DNA from: Clostridia bacterium | GTDB taxonomy: Bacteria; Bacillota; Clostridia; Oscillospirales; Acutalibacteraceae | Direction: 5' to 3' | Assembly (NCBI GenBank): GCA_900764115.1 | Contig: CAAFMR010000192.1 | Coordinates: 1 to 11,138 of the forward strand | Length of the DNA stretch: 11,138 nt | In this document: piece by piece, positions 4,511 to 11,138 of the stretch | Layout of the letters: every line of letters begins with the position of its first letter | Numbering within the stretch: the stretch's first letter is position 1 | The notes under the pieces: generated by a model | Databases searched by the model: none | What the model was told of the DNA's origin: nothing | What the model saw: the letters and a program-made list of their open reading frames with translations, nothing else | Translations under genes and position numbers: made by a program

Positions 4511-6847
4511 TCACTCCTGCTCCAGACGGTGCAGCCGCAGCACCGCCACGGTGATGTCGTCCTGATGCTCCGTCTGGGAGCGGCGCACCGCCGCCGTGAT
4601 CCGCTGCGCCAGCCGGGTCATGTCCTCCTCCGGGGGATGCTCCCGCAGCAGATCCTCCACCGGCGCCACGCCATCGGTATAAGCGCCATCGCTGGCGAGC
4701 AGCAGAATATCCCCGTCGCCCAGCCAATCGTGCCCGTGGGAGAGCCGGACATCCGGCAAAATCCCGGCAGGGAGGGAGGACTCCTCCAGCCGGGAGACCC
4801 GCCCCCCGGAGCACAGCAGCGAGGCGGCGGCGCCCGCCTTATAGAAGTCCAGCCGCCCGGTAAAGGCGTCGATCTGCACCACGTCCAGCGTGGCAAGGCT
4901 CTCCTCCCGGCTTTTGGTCATCAGCGCCGCATTGACGGTCTGCAAAATTCCGGCAGGGCTGAAGCCCGCCTGCCACAGCCGGGAACACAGCCCCACCGTC
5001 ATGGCGCTGTCCACCGCCGCCCGTCCGCCGCTGCCCATCCCGTCGCTGAGGATGACGGTGGTATGCCCCTGCCCGGAAAAGTGGTCGATGGCGTCCCCGC
5101 ACAGCTTTTCGTGATCGCACGCCAGCCGGCTGACGCCCACCTCCACCCGGAAACGGGGCGGCTCCGATAAGGTGATGCGGGTGCCGCTGCCGCAGGGAAC
5201 GGCGGCGGGCGGCGCCAACCGGGTGCCGCACAGCTCCTCCAGCCGCCGCAGCCACCGTCCGCCCGCCGGCATCTCCGCCTCGGCGATCACGATCTCCACC
5301 GTCAGCCGATTGCCGGCATCCCGGGTGCAAAGCGCCTCCTGCACGGTCATATCCTCATCCTCGCACGCCGCCATCACCCGGGCGGACAGCTCCGTATCCA
5401 CCTGACCGGGGTCCTCCAGCTGCGCCGCCAGGGTCGTCAGCAGCTCGGTCATCCCGGCGCACTGGCTATGGAGAGAGCCCTGAATTTCCTGCAAGCGCCG
5501 CCAGGTCGCCTCCTGCACCAGCAGCCGGTCGTATCCCCGGGACAGCCGGTCGGCAAGCTGCTCCTTGCGGCGGCAGCTCTGCCGCAGATAGTCCGCCGTA
5601 TCCTCCGCCGTCACCAGCCCCCGCTCCGGCAGGCGCTCCGTCAGCTGCTCCAGCGCGGCGGCAGCCTCCTCGCCATGCTGCTCCCAGCAGAAGCTCTCCA
5701 TCGGGCAGCTGCCGCATACCTGCCGGCGGCACTCCCGCTGCAGACCGGGCAAATCCGGCGCGCCATAACGGGACAGCCGCTCCGACACCTCGCTGACAGC
5801 GCCGGACGCCTCCCGCAGCGCCCCCGCCGCCACCTGCAGCCGCAGCGTCACCGCCCGCCGCAGCCCCTCCACAGCGGGCAGCTCCCGGCTGCGGAGAAAC
5901 AGCCGGGACAGCCGCCCATCCCACGCCCGGGGCAGCACCAGAAACAGCAGCCCGCCGGCGCACAGCTCATATAAATGGATGAGGGTGTGCTCGCCGCTAT
6001 CGGACAGTGCCACCACCCCGGCGGCGACAAAAAACGCCCCTGCCTCCGCCAGCCGCCCGAACCGGGCAAACAGCCCCGCCAGCAAGCCGCCGAACGCCAG
6101 CGCCATCGCCAGCACCGTTTGCCCCGGCACCGCCAGCGCGGTGCAGGCGCCCACCACCACCCCGGCGATCGCGCCGCCGGTTTCCCGCCCGGTGCGCGCC
6201 AGCACCAGCACCAGCCCCGCCGCCAGCACCCGTCCGGGGGCAAAGCCCTGAATCTCCAGTGTAGTCGCCGCCATCAGCGCCACGGCGCCGGTCAGCACCA
6301 GCGCCGCCTGCTCCCCAGCGGTCAGCTGCAGCCGTTTCTGCGGGCGTGGCTCCGCCGCCCGCCGGCTGAATTGCTCCGCCATACGGAAAAAATACGCCGC
6401 GCCGCCGGCGGTGAGGCTTTCCGCCAGAAGCAGCAGCAGCCGGAACGCGTCCATCCCGCTGCGCCCCAAAAACAGCAGCCCGGTCAGCAGATTGGCGGTC
6501 GCCGCCAGCAGCGGCGGCAGCACCGGCCGCTCCCGCCATCCCGGCACCGCCGCCAGCACCCAGCGCAGCCCACCCACCACCGCCACGGCGGCAATATAGC
6601 GCAGCGGATACAGCACCCCGCCCGCCAGCAGATAGCCGGCAATGAGAGCGGCGGTCACCGGCAGCGTGCCGCCGGTGGCGGCAGCCGCCAGACTGATGCC
6701 GAAGGGCGCCAGCTCCCCATACAGGGTGGCGCGGGGCAGCAGCAGCCCCATCAGACACCAAAACAGCGTGACGGCGGCGGTAGGTTTTCCGGCGGCGCTG
6801 CCGGGGGCGGCGCCGATGGCGGTGGTGGCTTTCACGGGATCATTCAT
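4511..6847 (-). CDS. spoIIE: Stage II sporulation protein E (PP2C-type phosphatase)
   Basis: SpoIIE sits at the polar division septum, dephosphorylates SpoIIAA~P and so releases sigma-F in the forespore. Read from ATG 6847 it has 778 residues (B. subtilis about 830). Residues about 23-303 are strongly hydrophobic with roughly ten membrane spans. A cytosolic regulatory region follows, with a Cys cluster CRRQVCGSCP...CW (C373, C378, C381, C387) typical of clostridial members. The PP2C domain occupies about 565-778 with metal-binding DGMGSG (D602), ASDG (D720) and HQDD (D763-D764), so the phosphatase looks intact. The start is uncertain: the frame opens at 6928 and another ATG at 6880 has TAGAGG 8 nt upstream, but a likely -10 box at 6899-6894 would put the transcript start inside that site. 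I therefore prefer 6847, preceded by AGGAAAGG. Confidence 0.95.
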   Translation of the reverse strand: MNDPVKATTAIGAAPGSAAGKPTAAVTLFWCLMGLLLPRATLYGELAPFGISLAAAATGGTLPVTAALIAGYLLAGGVLYPLRYIAAVAVVGGLRWVLAAVPGWRERPVLPPLLAATANLLTGLLFLGRSGMDAFRLLLLLAESLTAGGAAYFFRMAEQFSRRAAEPRPQKRLQLTAGEQAALVLTGAVALMAATTLEIQGFAPGRVLAAGLVLVLARTGRETGGAIAGVVVGACTALAVPGQTVLAMALAFGGLLAGLFARFGRLAEAGAFFVAAGVVALSDSGEHTLIHLYELCAGGLLFLVLPRAWDGRLSRLFLRSRELPAVEGLRRAVTLRLQVAAGALREASGAVSEVSERLSRYGAPDLPGLQRECRRQVCGSCPMESFCWEQHGEEAAAALEQLTERLPERGLVTAEDTADYLRQSCRRKEQLADRLSRGYDRLLVQEATWRRLQEIQGSLHSQCAGMTELLTTLAAQLEDPGQVDTELSARVMAACEDEDMTVQEALCTRDAGNRLTVEIVIAEAEMPAGGRWLRRLEELCGTRLAPPAAVPCGSGTRITLSEPPRFRVEVGVSRLACDHEKLCGDAIDHFSGQGHTTVILSDGMGSGGRAAVDSAMTVGLCSRLWQAGFSPAGILQTVNAALMTKSREESLATLDVVQIDAFTGRLDFYKAGAAASLLCSGGRVSRLEESSLPAGILPDVRLSHGHDWLGDGDILLLASDGAYTDGVAPVEDLLREHPPEEDMTRLAQRITAAVRRSQTEHQDDITVAVLRLHRLEQE

Positions 6848-6893
6848 CCTTTCCTGCGGGGCAGCACCCCGGTTTCCCATACGGTATGCCTCT

Positions 6894-6928
6894 ACTATAG
6901 GACAAGCCCGCCGCCGGAAATGTCGCAA
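6894..6928 (-). promoter_or_regulatory. Candidate Spo0A-type promoter of spoIIE
   Basis: The minus strand has TATAGT at 6899-6894 and TTGCGA at 6928-6923, 23 bp apart. This is too wide for a plain sigma-A promoter but resembles the stretched spacing of B. subtilis spoIIE and spoIIG, which need Spo0A~P. A plus-strand TGTCGCA at 6921-6927 matches the Spo0A box TGTCGAA at 6 of 7 bases, and a weaker TGTCGGG is at 6974-6980. This is a suggestive but short-motif argument. Confidence 0.35.
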
Positions 6929-7027
6929 TCGCGGCGCAAAAGTAAGCGATTTTTGCCGCAGCGCCGGGAGGGCTGTCGGGGAAAGCCGGAGCCGCCTATT
7001 TCCCGCCGGTTTTCGCCCTTTTGGCGG

Positions 7028-7056
7028 TTGACAGCCGCCGGCTTTTGCGATAGAAT
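7028..7056 (+). promoter_or_regulatory. Sigma-A promoter of the hydrolase-lemA-TPM operon
   Basis: TTGACA at 7028-7033, a 17-nt spacer, and TAGAAT at 7051-7056, about 43 nt ahead of the first ATG at 7099. The promoter fires away from the spoIIE promoter in the same spacer. Confidence 0.82.
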
Positions 7057-7098
7057 AAACCCGACCGAGAGGCAGATACTGTAAGGGGGAGCTGTAAA

Positions 7099-7845
7099 AT
7101 GAAAACCAGCGACTGGAACGGATACAAGCGATTGGATTTTGACGTGGACGGACGGGAGAGCCTGCTCATCTGTCCCCACGAGCCGCTGCCCGGGAATCCC
7201 TGGGTGTGGCGCACGGAGTTTTTCGGCATTTACGACACGGTGGACCGGGCGCTGCTGGCAAAGGGCTGGCACATCGGCTATCACCGGGTCAGCAATATGT
7301 ATGGCTGTCAGGCATCGGTAGAGCTGCTGCGGGCATATCAGGACTATGTGGAACGGGAATTTCAGCTGAATCTGCGGCCGGTGCTGTTCGGGTTCAGCCG
7401 GGGCGGTCTGTATGCAGTCAACTATGCGACGGCGTATCCCTTCCGGGTGGGCGGACTGTATCTGGACGCCCCGGTGCTGGATGTGCGCTCCTGGCCGGGC
7501 GGCTTCGGCGGCGGCGTGGGCGACCCCGGCTGCTGGGAGGAATGCAAGCGCTGGTACGGGCTGACCGACGCCACGGCGCCGGGCTTCGCCCAGAATCCGC
7601 TGGATCAGGCGGAGCGGCTGGCGCACACCGGGCTGCCCATCATCAGCGTGGTGGGGCTGGCGGATGATGTGGTGCCCTATGCGGAGAATATGCAGCTGTT
7701 TATCCCCCGCTACCGCACCGCCGGCGGGCGCATCGAGGTCATCGAAAAGCCCGGCTGCGGCCATCACCCCCACAGTCTGGAGAATCCCGCCCCGGTGGTG
7801 GAATTTATTGAACGCTATTGTATGGATAAGGAGTGTGCGCTATGA
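7099..7845 (+). CDS. Alpha/beta hydrolase fold protein
   Basis: A 248-residue alpha/beta hydrolase, probably a cytoplasmic esterase or acyl-hydrolase, since no signal peptide is visible. The nucleophile elbow is GFSRGG (S100), with Arg where many family members have a small or polar residue. The acid is likely D189 or D190 in VVGLADDVVPY, and the base is H222 (or H223) in KPGCGHHPHSL, in the correct order and spacing for the fold. The ATG has AAGGGGGAG 7 nt upstream and lies behind a consensus promoter. It is the first gene of an operon: its TGA overlaps the lemA ATG in ATGA. Substrate is unknown. The GFSRGG form and the GCGHHPHSL ending recall hydrolases annotated as sugar-acyl esterases, but I would not assign that. 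Confidence 0.85.
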   Translation: MKTSDWNGYKRLDFDVDGRESLLICPHEPLPGNPWVWRTEFFGIYDTVDRALLAKGWHIGYHRVSNMYGCQASVELLRAYQDYVEREFQLNLRPVLFGFSRGGLYAVNYATAYPFRVGGLYLDAPVLDVRSWPGGFGGGVGDPGCWEECKRWYGLTDATAPGFAQNPLDQAERLAHTGLPIISVVGLADDVVPYAENMQLFIPRYRTAGGRIEVIEKPGCGHHPHSLENPAPVVEFIERYCMDKECAL

Positions 7846-8414
7846 AAAAGGGCGGCATTGTGCTGATTGTTGTGCTGGCAGTGGTGGCGATCCTCGCCAT
7901 CGCCGCTGTCAGCGGCTATAACGAGCTGGTGCGGCTGCAGACGGGGGTGGAAACGGCACAATCCACCATCCAGACCCAGCTGCAGCGCCGAGCGGATCTG
8001 ATCCCCAATTTCGTCAGCACCGTCAAGGGCTATTCGGAATATGAGCAAAAGACCCTCACCGCCGTCACCGAGGCGCGCACCAAGGTGGGGCAAGCCACCA
8101 CCGCCACCCAGCAGATGGCGGCGGAGGATGAGTTGAACCGGGCGATCTCCGTCTGGGTCAACGCGGTGACCGAGGCATACCCGGATCTGAAAGCCAGCGA
8201 ACAGTTTGTGGCGCTGCAGACCGAGCTGGCGGGAACCGAAAACCGCATCACCGTCGCCCGCAACGACTATAACAAGGCGGCACAGTCCTATAACACCGCC
8301 ATCCGGCAGTTTCCCCGGAATCTTGTGGCGGGGCTGTTCGGGTTCGATAAGGTGGACTATTTCCAGGCGGACTCCGACGCCGATAATGTGCCGGAAGTCT
8401 CCTTCGACTGGTGA
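7842..8414 (+). CDS. lemA: LemA family membrane protein
   Basis: A 190-residue LemA-family protein with one N-terminal membrane anchor (about residues 4-23) and a long alpha-helical outer domain. The family signatures YNELVRLQTGVE (26-37) and RRADLIPNFVSTVKGY (49-64) are clear, and the C-terminal FPRNLVAGLFGFDKVDYF is typical. The biochemical role of the family is unsettled; in bacteria lemA is often paired with TPM-domain genes, as here, suggesting a joint envelope function. The ATG at 7842 has AAGGAG 8 nt upstream and overlaps the preceding stop as ATGA, so translation is coupled. An in-frame GTG at 7833 is closer to the ribosome site and is less likely. Confidence 0.95.
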   Translation: MKKGGIVLIVVLAVVAILAIAAVSGYNELVRLQTGVETAQSTIQTQLQRRADLIPNFVSTVKGYSEYEQKTLTAVTEARTKVGQATTATQQMAAEDELNRAISVWVNAVTEAYPDLKASEQFVALQTELAGTENRITVARNDYNKAAQSYNTAIRQFPRNLVAGLFGFDKVDYFQADSDADNVPEVSFDW

Positions 8415-8419
8415 GCGGG

Positions 8420-9211
8420 ATGAACAAACGACGGCTCCCGCGCCGGTTGGCGGCGGTGGCGCTGGCGCTGCTGGCGGCAGCGGCAATGACCCTGCCCGGG
8501 GCGGCAAAATCCGCCTATCCGGAGCCGACCGACCGGTTTTTTGTCAACGACTATGCCGGAATCCTATCCGACGAACAGGCGCAGACCGTCTATGAGGCAG
8601 GGGTCAAGCTTTACCGCGCCTGCCAAGCCCAGGTGGTGCTGGTGACGGTGCAAAACACCGGCGGGCAGGTGCTGGAGGAATTTTCACTGGGGCTGGCGCG
8701 GGAATGGCAGCTGGGAGCCGCAGATAAAAACAACGGTCTGCTGCTGCTATTCACCACCGACGGTCCCCACAGCCGCATTGAAGTAGGCAGCGGGCTGGAG
8801 GGCGCCATCCCCGATTCCAAGGCGGGACGTATCTTAGACACCTATCTGGTGCCGGAATACGACACCCCCGACCGCTGGGGCGACGGGCTGACCGAAACCT
8901 ATAAGGCACTGCTCAATCAGGTGTATGCCGAATACGGGCTCACCGAGGAGGAATATCCTCTGTCCGAGGAGCTGCCGGAGGAGGACGATGATGCGGTGCC
9001 GCTGGCGCTGCTGGGGCCGATTCTGGCGGTGGCGTTGCTGATCCTGCTGCGCTCCCGCTACGGCGGGGGCTTTAGCGGTCGCGGCGGCTTTGGGGGACCG
9101 GGCGTGTTCATCGGCGGCGGCTTTGGCGGCGGGGGCTTCTCCGGCGGACGAAGCGGCGGCGGCTTTTCCGGTGGAGGCGGCGGTTTCTCCGGCGGCGGCG
9201 CCTCCCGCTGA
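8420..9211 (+). CDS. TPM-domain (TPM_phosphatase/YgcG-type) secreted, membrane-anchored protein
   Basis: This is a 263-residue envelope protein. Residues 1-31 form a signal peptide with a basic start, an Ala/Leu core and likely cleavage near AAKS-AYP. The TPM domain runs about 38-172 (FVNDYAGILSDEQ, QVVLVTVQNTGG, NNGLLLLFTTDG, EVGSGLEGAIPDSKAGRI). A very acidic stretch (175-191) leads to a membrane helix (193-211) and a Gly/Ser/Phe-rich tail (214-263) in which FSGG-type units repeat. This plan is standard for TPM proteins encoded beside lemA. The start is taken as ATG 8420, with GGTGA 5 nt upstream formed by the lemA stop region. A GTG at 8411 overlapping the lemA stop is an alternative. Enzymatic activity for bacterial members is not established. 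Confidence 0.92.
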   Translation: MNKRRLPRRLAAVALALLAAAAMTLPGAAKSAYPEPTDRFFVNDYAGILSDEQAQTVYEAGVKLYRACQAQVVLVTVQNTGGQVLEEFSLGLAREWQLGAADKNNGLLLLFTTDGPHSRIEVGSGLEGAIPDSKAGRILDTYLVPEYDTPDRWGDGLTETYKALLNQVYAEYGLTEEEYPLSEELPEEDDDAVPLALLGPILAVALLILLRSRYGGGFSGRGGFGGPGVFIGGGFGGGGFSGGRSGGGFSGGGGGFSGGGASR

Positions 9212-9222
9212 CCCCCCTATAA

Positions 9223-9240
9223 GCCGCCATTGGAGGCGGC
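9223..9240 (+). other. GC-rich hairpin after the TPM gene
   Basis: GCCGCC and GGCGGC are separated by ATTGGA, 11 nt after the TPM stop. No U-tract follows, so it is not a full terminator by itself; it may stabilise the operon 3' end. Confidence 0.4.
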
Positions 9241-9274
9241 GCACTGAGCGATATATATTATTATAGAAATAAAT

Positions 9275-9326
9275 AAGCCAGACGGATTAACTTCCCTGTG
9301 GGAGCAATCCGTCCGGCTTGTTTTTT
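9275..9326. terminator. Bidirectional terminator between convergent genes
   Basis: AAGCCAGACGGATT (9275-9288) pairs with AATCCGTCCGGCTT (9306-9319) over 14 positions with one A-C mismatch on the plus strand, which becomes a G-U pair on the minus strand. The plus strand continues with GTTTTTT (9320-9326) and the minus strand with TATTTATTT. It serves the hydrolase-lemA-TPM operon and the phosphate transporter gene, whose stop codon is only 9 bp away. Confidence 0.88.
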
Positions 9327-9334
9327 ATCTTCGG

Positions 9335-11098
9335 TTACACCGTTGTCGGGGCGGGGAGCCGATATTCCCGGGCATACCGGTCAAAGCGGCTGGCAAACAC
9401 CGAATCCTGCGCCTTAGCGGTGCGCAAGGGCTCATGCATATTGAGGTTATGCTGGCGGTCGTCGTTCACGCACCCGGCGATATTCGAGCAATGGTCGGAG
9501 GTGCGCTCCAAATCGGTGAGCAAATCCGACCAGACAAACCCCGCCTCGATGCTGCACCCGCCCTGCTGCATCCGCAGGATATGCCGGGTGCGCAGCTGCT
9601 CCTTGAGGGAGTCGATGACCTGCTCCAGCGGCTCCACATCGGCGGCGATGACCCCGTCGCTGTGCCGGAATGCCTCCAGGGTGAGATCCAGAATCTGCCG
9701 GATGGCTGCCGCCAGCACCTCCAGCTCCCGGGTGGCGTCGGGGGAGAAGGTCAGCCCCTTATCCTGCAGCTCCTCCGCCGAGCGCAGCACATTCACCGCG
9801 TGGTCGGAGATACGCTCAAAGTCGCCGATGGCTTTCAGCAGCTCCGTGGCCTCCTCGCTCTCCGCCTCGCCCATCTTCCGGGCGCTGAGCTTCACCAAAT
9901 AGGTGCCCAAGCCGTCCTCATACCGGTCGCACTGCTCCTCGTCCGCCCGGATGCTCTTCGCCAGCTCCGGAGAATACTGCTGCAAAACCGTCAGGGCGTT
10001 TTTCAGCGTACGCACGGCGTGCTCCGCCATCTCCACCGCCACCTGACGGCTCTGCTGCAGCGCCAGCGACGGGGTCGCCAGCAGCCGCTCATCCAGCTCC
10101 ACGGTAGCGTCGTCCTTATGTTTGCCCTCCGGCACCAGCCGGGTCGCCAGCTTCTCCAGCAGCCCGCTGGCAGGCAGCAGCATGGCGGTGCAAACGATAT
10201 TGAACACCGAATGAACAGTAGCAATGCCGGACATGGTCGCCTGTTCGCCGAGGATCGCCGGCGCCGCCACCGCCTGCACGATGCAAAACACGGTCAGCAG
10301 TACCGCCACGCCGATGACATTGAACAGCAGATGCACCACCGCCGCCCGCTTGGCGTTTTTATTCGCCCCCACCGAGGAGAGCAGGGCGGTGACGCAGGTG
10401 CCGATATTCTGCCCCATAATGATCGGCACCGCCGCCCCGTAGCTGACGGCACCGGTCATCGCCAGCGCCTGCAAAATCCCCACCGACGCCGAGCTGGATT
10501 GAATGATACCGGTCAGCAGCGCCCCCGCCAGCATCCCCAGCACCGGGTTCCTGAACAGCACAAACAGCTGCACGAAGGCGGGCACGTCCTTCAGCCCCGC
10601 CACGGCACCGCTCATGGTATCCATCCCGAACATCAGGGTGGCAAAGCCCAGCAGAATCATCCCGGTGTCCTTTTTCTTGGTATCCTGACAGAACATATAC
10701 AGCACCGTGCCGATGAGCGCCAGCACCGGCGTAAAGGAGGTGGGCTTGAGCAGCTGAATCCACAGGCTGCTGCCGTCGATGCCGCTGAGACTCAGCAGCC
10801 ACGCCGTGACGGTGGTGCCCACATTAGCGCCCATAATCACGTGGATCGCCTGCCGCAGGCTCATCAGCCCGGAATTAACGAACCCCACCACCATCACCGT
10901 GGTCGCCGAGGAGCTTTGAATGATCGCCGTGATTCCCAGACCGGTGAAGAAGCCCGCCATCGCCTTGCCGGTCATTTTATCCAGCAGGGAGCGCAGCTTG
11001 CCGCCCGCCCGCCGCTCCAGCGCCTGCCCCATCAAGTTCATCCCGAACAGAAACAGACACAGCCCTCCGATGAGGGTCAGAAAATGAAAGATATCCAT
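9335..11098 (-). CDS. Na/Pi cotransporter (NptA type) with C-terminal PhoU-like domain
   Basis: A 587-residue membrane protein of the Na+/phosphate cotransporter family (YjbB/NptA-like). The transport part (about residues 1-315) has the two inverted-repeat signature motifs QSSSATTVMVVGF (61-73) and QSSSASVGILQAL (200-212), each followed by a GxNxGT element (GANVGTTVTA at 90-99; GQNIGTCVTA at 229-238). These form the substrate site between two re-entrant repeats. From about residue 340 the protein is hydrophilic and helical, a PhoU-like domain (LLKAIGDFERISDHAVNV; DLLTDLERTSDHCSNIA) thought to regulate transport. ATG 11098 has AAGGGAG 9 nt upstream. Only 40 bases of its upstream DNA are in the window, so promoter and any Pho-type control cannot be judged. 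Such proteins can import phosphate with Na+ or leak it out. Confidence 0.94.
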   Translation of the reverse strand: MDIFHFLTLIGGLCLFLFGMNLMGQALERRAGGKLRSLLDKMTGKAMAGFFTGLGITAIIQSSSATTVMVVGFVNSGLMSLRQAIHVIMGANVGTTVTAWLLSLSGIDGSSLWIQLLKPTSFTPVLALIGTVLYMFCQDTKKKDTGMILLGFATLMFGMDTMSGAVAGLKDVPAFVQLFVLFRNPVLGMLAGALLTGIIQSSSASVGILQALAMTGAVSYGAAVPIIMGQNIGTCVTALLSSVGANKNAKRAAVVHLLFNVIGVAVLLTVFCIVQAVAAPAILGEQATMSGIATVHSVFNIVCTAMLLPASGLLEKLATRLVPEGKHKDDATVELDERLLATPSLALQQSRQVAVEMAEHAVRTLKNALTVLQQYSPELAKSIRADEEQCDRYEDGLGTYLVKLSARKMGEAESEEATELLKAIGDFERISDHAVNVLRSAEELQDKGLTFSPDATRELEVLAAAIRQILDLTLEAFRHSDGVIAADVEPLEQVIDSLKEQLRTRHILRMQQGGCSIEAGFVWSDLLTDLERTSDHCSNIAGCVNDDRQHNLNMHEPLRTAKAQDSVFASRFDRYAREYRLPAPTTV

Positions 11099-11138
11099 AC
11101 CGTTTGTCTCCCTTTTTCTTTACGTAGATTTTTCTCAC

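Noticed and set aside
2794-5170. Plus-strand frames (586 and 386 codons) over oadB, its leader and the end of spoIIE
   Set aside because: Low-complexity His/Gln/Arg-rich translations opposite clearly conserved genes, running through a terminator and a riboswitch.
6848-6928. SpoIIE start at 6928 giving 805 residues
   Set aside because: The extra residues are Arg-rich and unlike the family N-terminus, and this start lies within the likely promoter.
5975-7084. Plus-strand frame of 369 codons opposite the start of spoIIE
   Set aside because: Same compositional shadow pattern; it lies opposite the conserved membrane region of SpoIIE and has no domain.
9060-9210. Repetitive GGC-rich stretch as a possible repeat array or CRISPR
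   Set aside because: It is the coding sequence of the Gly-rich tail of the TPM protein; there are no regular repeats with unique spacers.
1-11138. tRNA, rRNA or CRISPR features
   Set aside because: I saw no cloverleaf-like segments, conserved rRNA blocks or spaced direct repeats in the gaps between genes.

Overview
The window looks like a piece of chromosome from a GC-rich, endospore-forming Gram-positive anaerobe, most likely a gut Clostridia of the Oscillospiraceae type. The evidence is a full-length SpoIIE, strong AGGAGG-type ribosome binding sites, good sigma-A promoters, and family assignments (OadB with a tiny OadG-like partner, NptA/PhoU, LemA/TPM) common in that group. The host genes are GC-rich; the only clearly AT-richer part is the insertion sequence at the left edge.

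Layout. (1) 1-866: right part of an IS3-family insertion sequence, with the transposase open at the window edge and the right inverted repeat ending at 866. (2) 897-2624, minus: a phosphohexomutase (PgcA/Pgm type) of normal length and otherwise intact frame, but cut by two in-frame stop codons (TAG, TAA) 21 nt apart just before the conserved sugar-binding loop. It has its own promoter. The IS sits 30 bp past its stop, apparently inside its terminator. (3) 2779-4329, minus: a two-gene unit encoding an OadB-type sodium-pump beta subunit and a 43-residue OadG-related membrane peptide. It is led by a consensus promoter and a roughly 200-nt leader that reads as a yybP-ykoY (manganese) riboswitch with an overlapping intrinsic terminator, and it closes with a terminator. 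(4) 4511-6847, minus: spoIIE. (5) 7028-9326, plus: a sigma-A promoter followed by three overlapping genes, alpha/beta hydrolase, LemA and a TPM-domain protein, ended by a bidirectional terminator. (6) 9335-11098, minus: a Na/phosphate cotransporter fused to a PhoU-like domain, converging on the same terminator.

The genes do not form one pathway; this is mostly ordinary core chromosome with separate transcription units. The two points worth most attention are the apparent Mn2+ riboswitch in front of a sodium-pump-type membrane protein that has no decarboxylase alpha subunit nearby, which suggests a manganese-responsive transporter pair, and the doubly interrupted phosphohexomutase next to a fresh-looking IS insertion.
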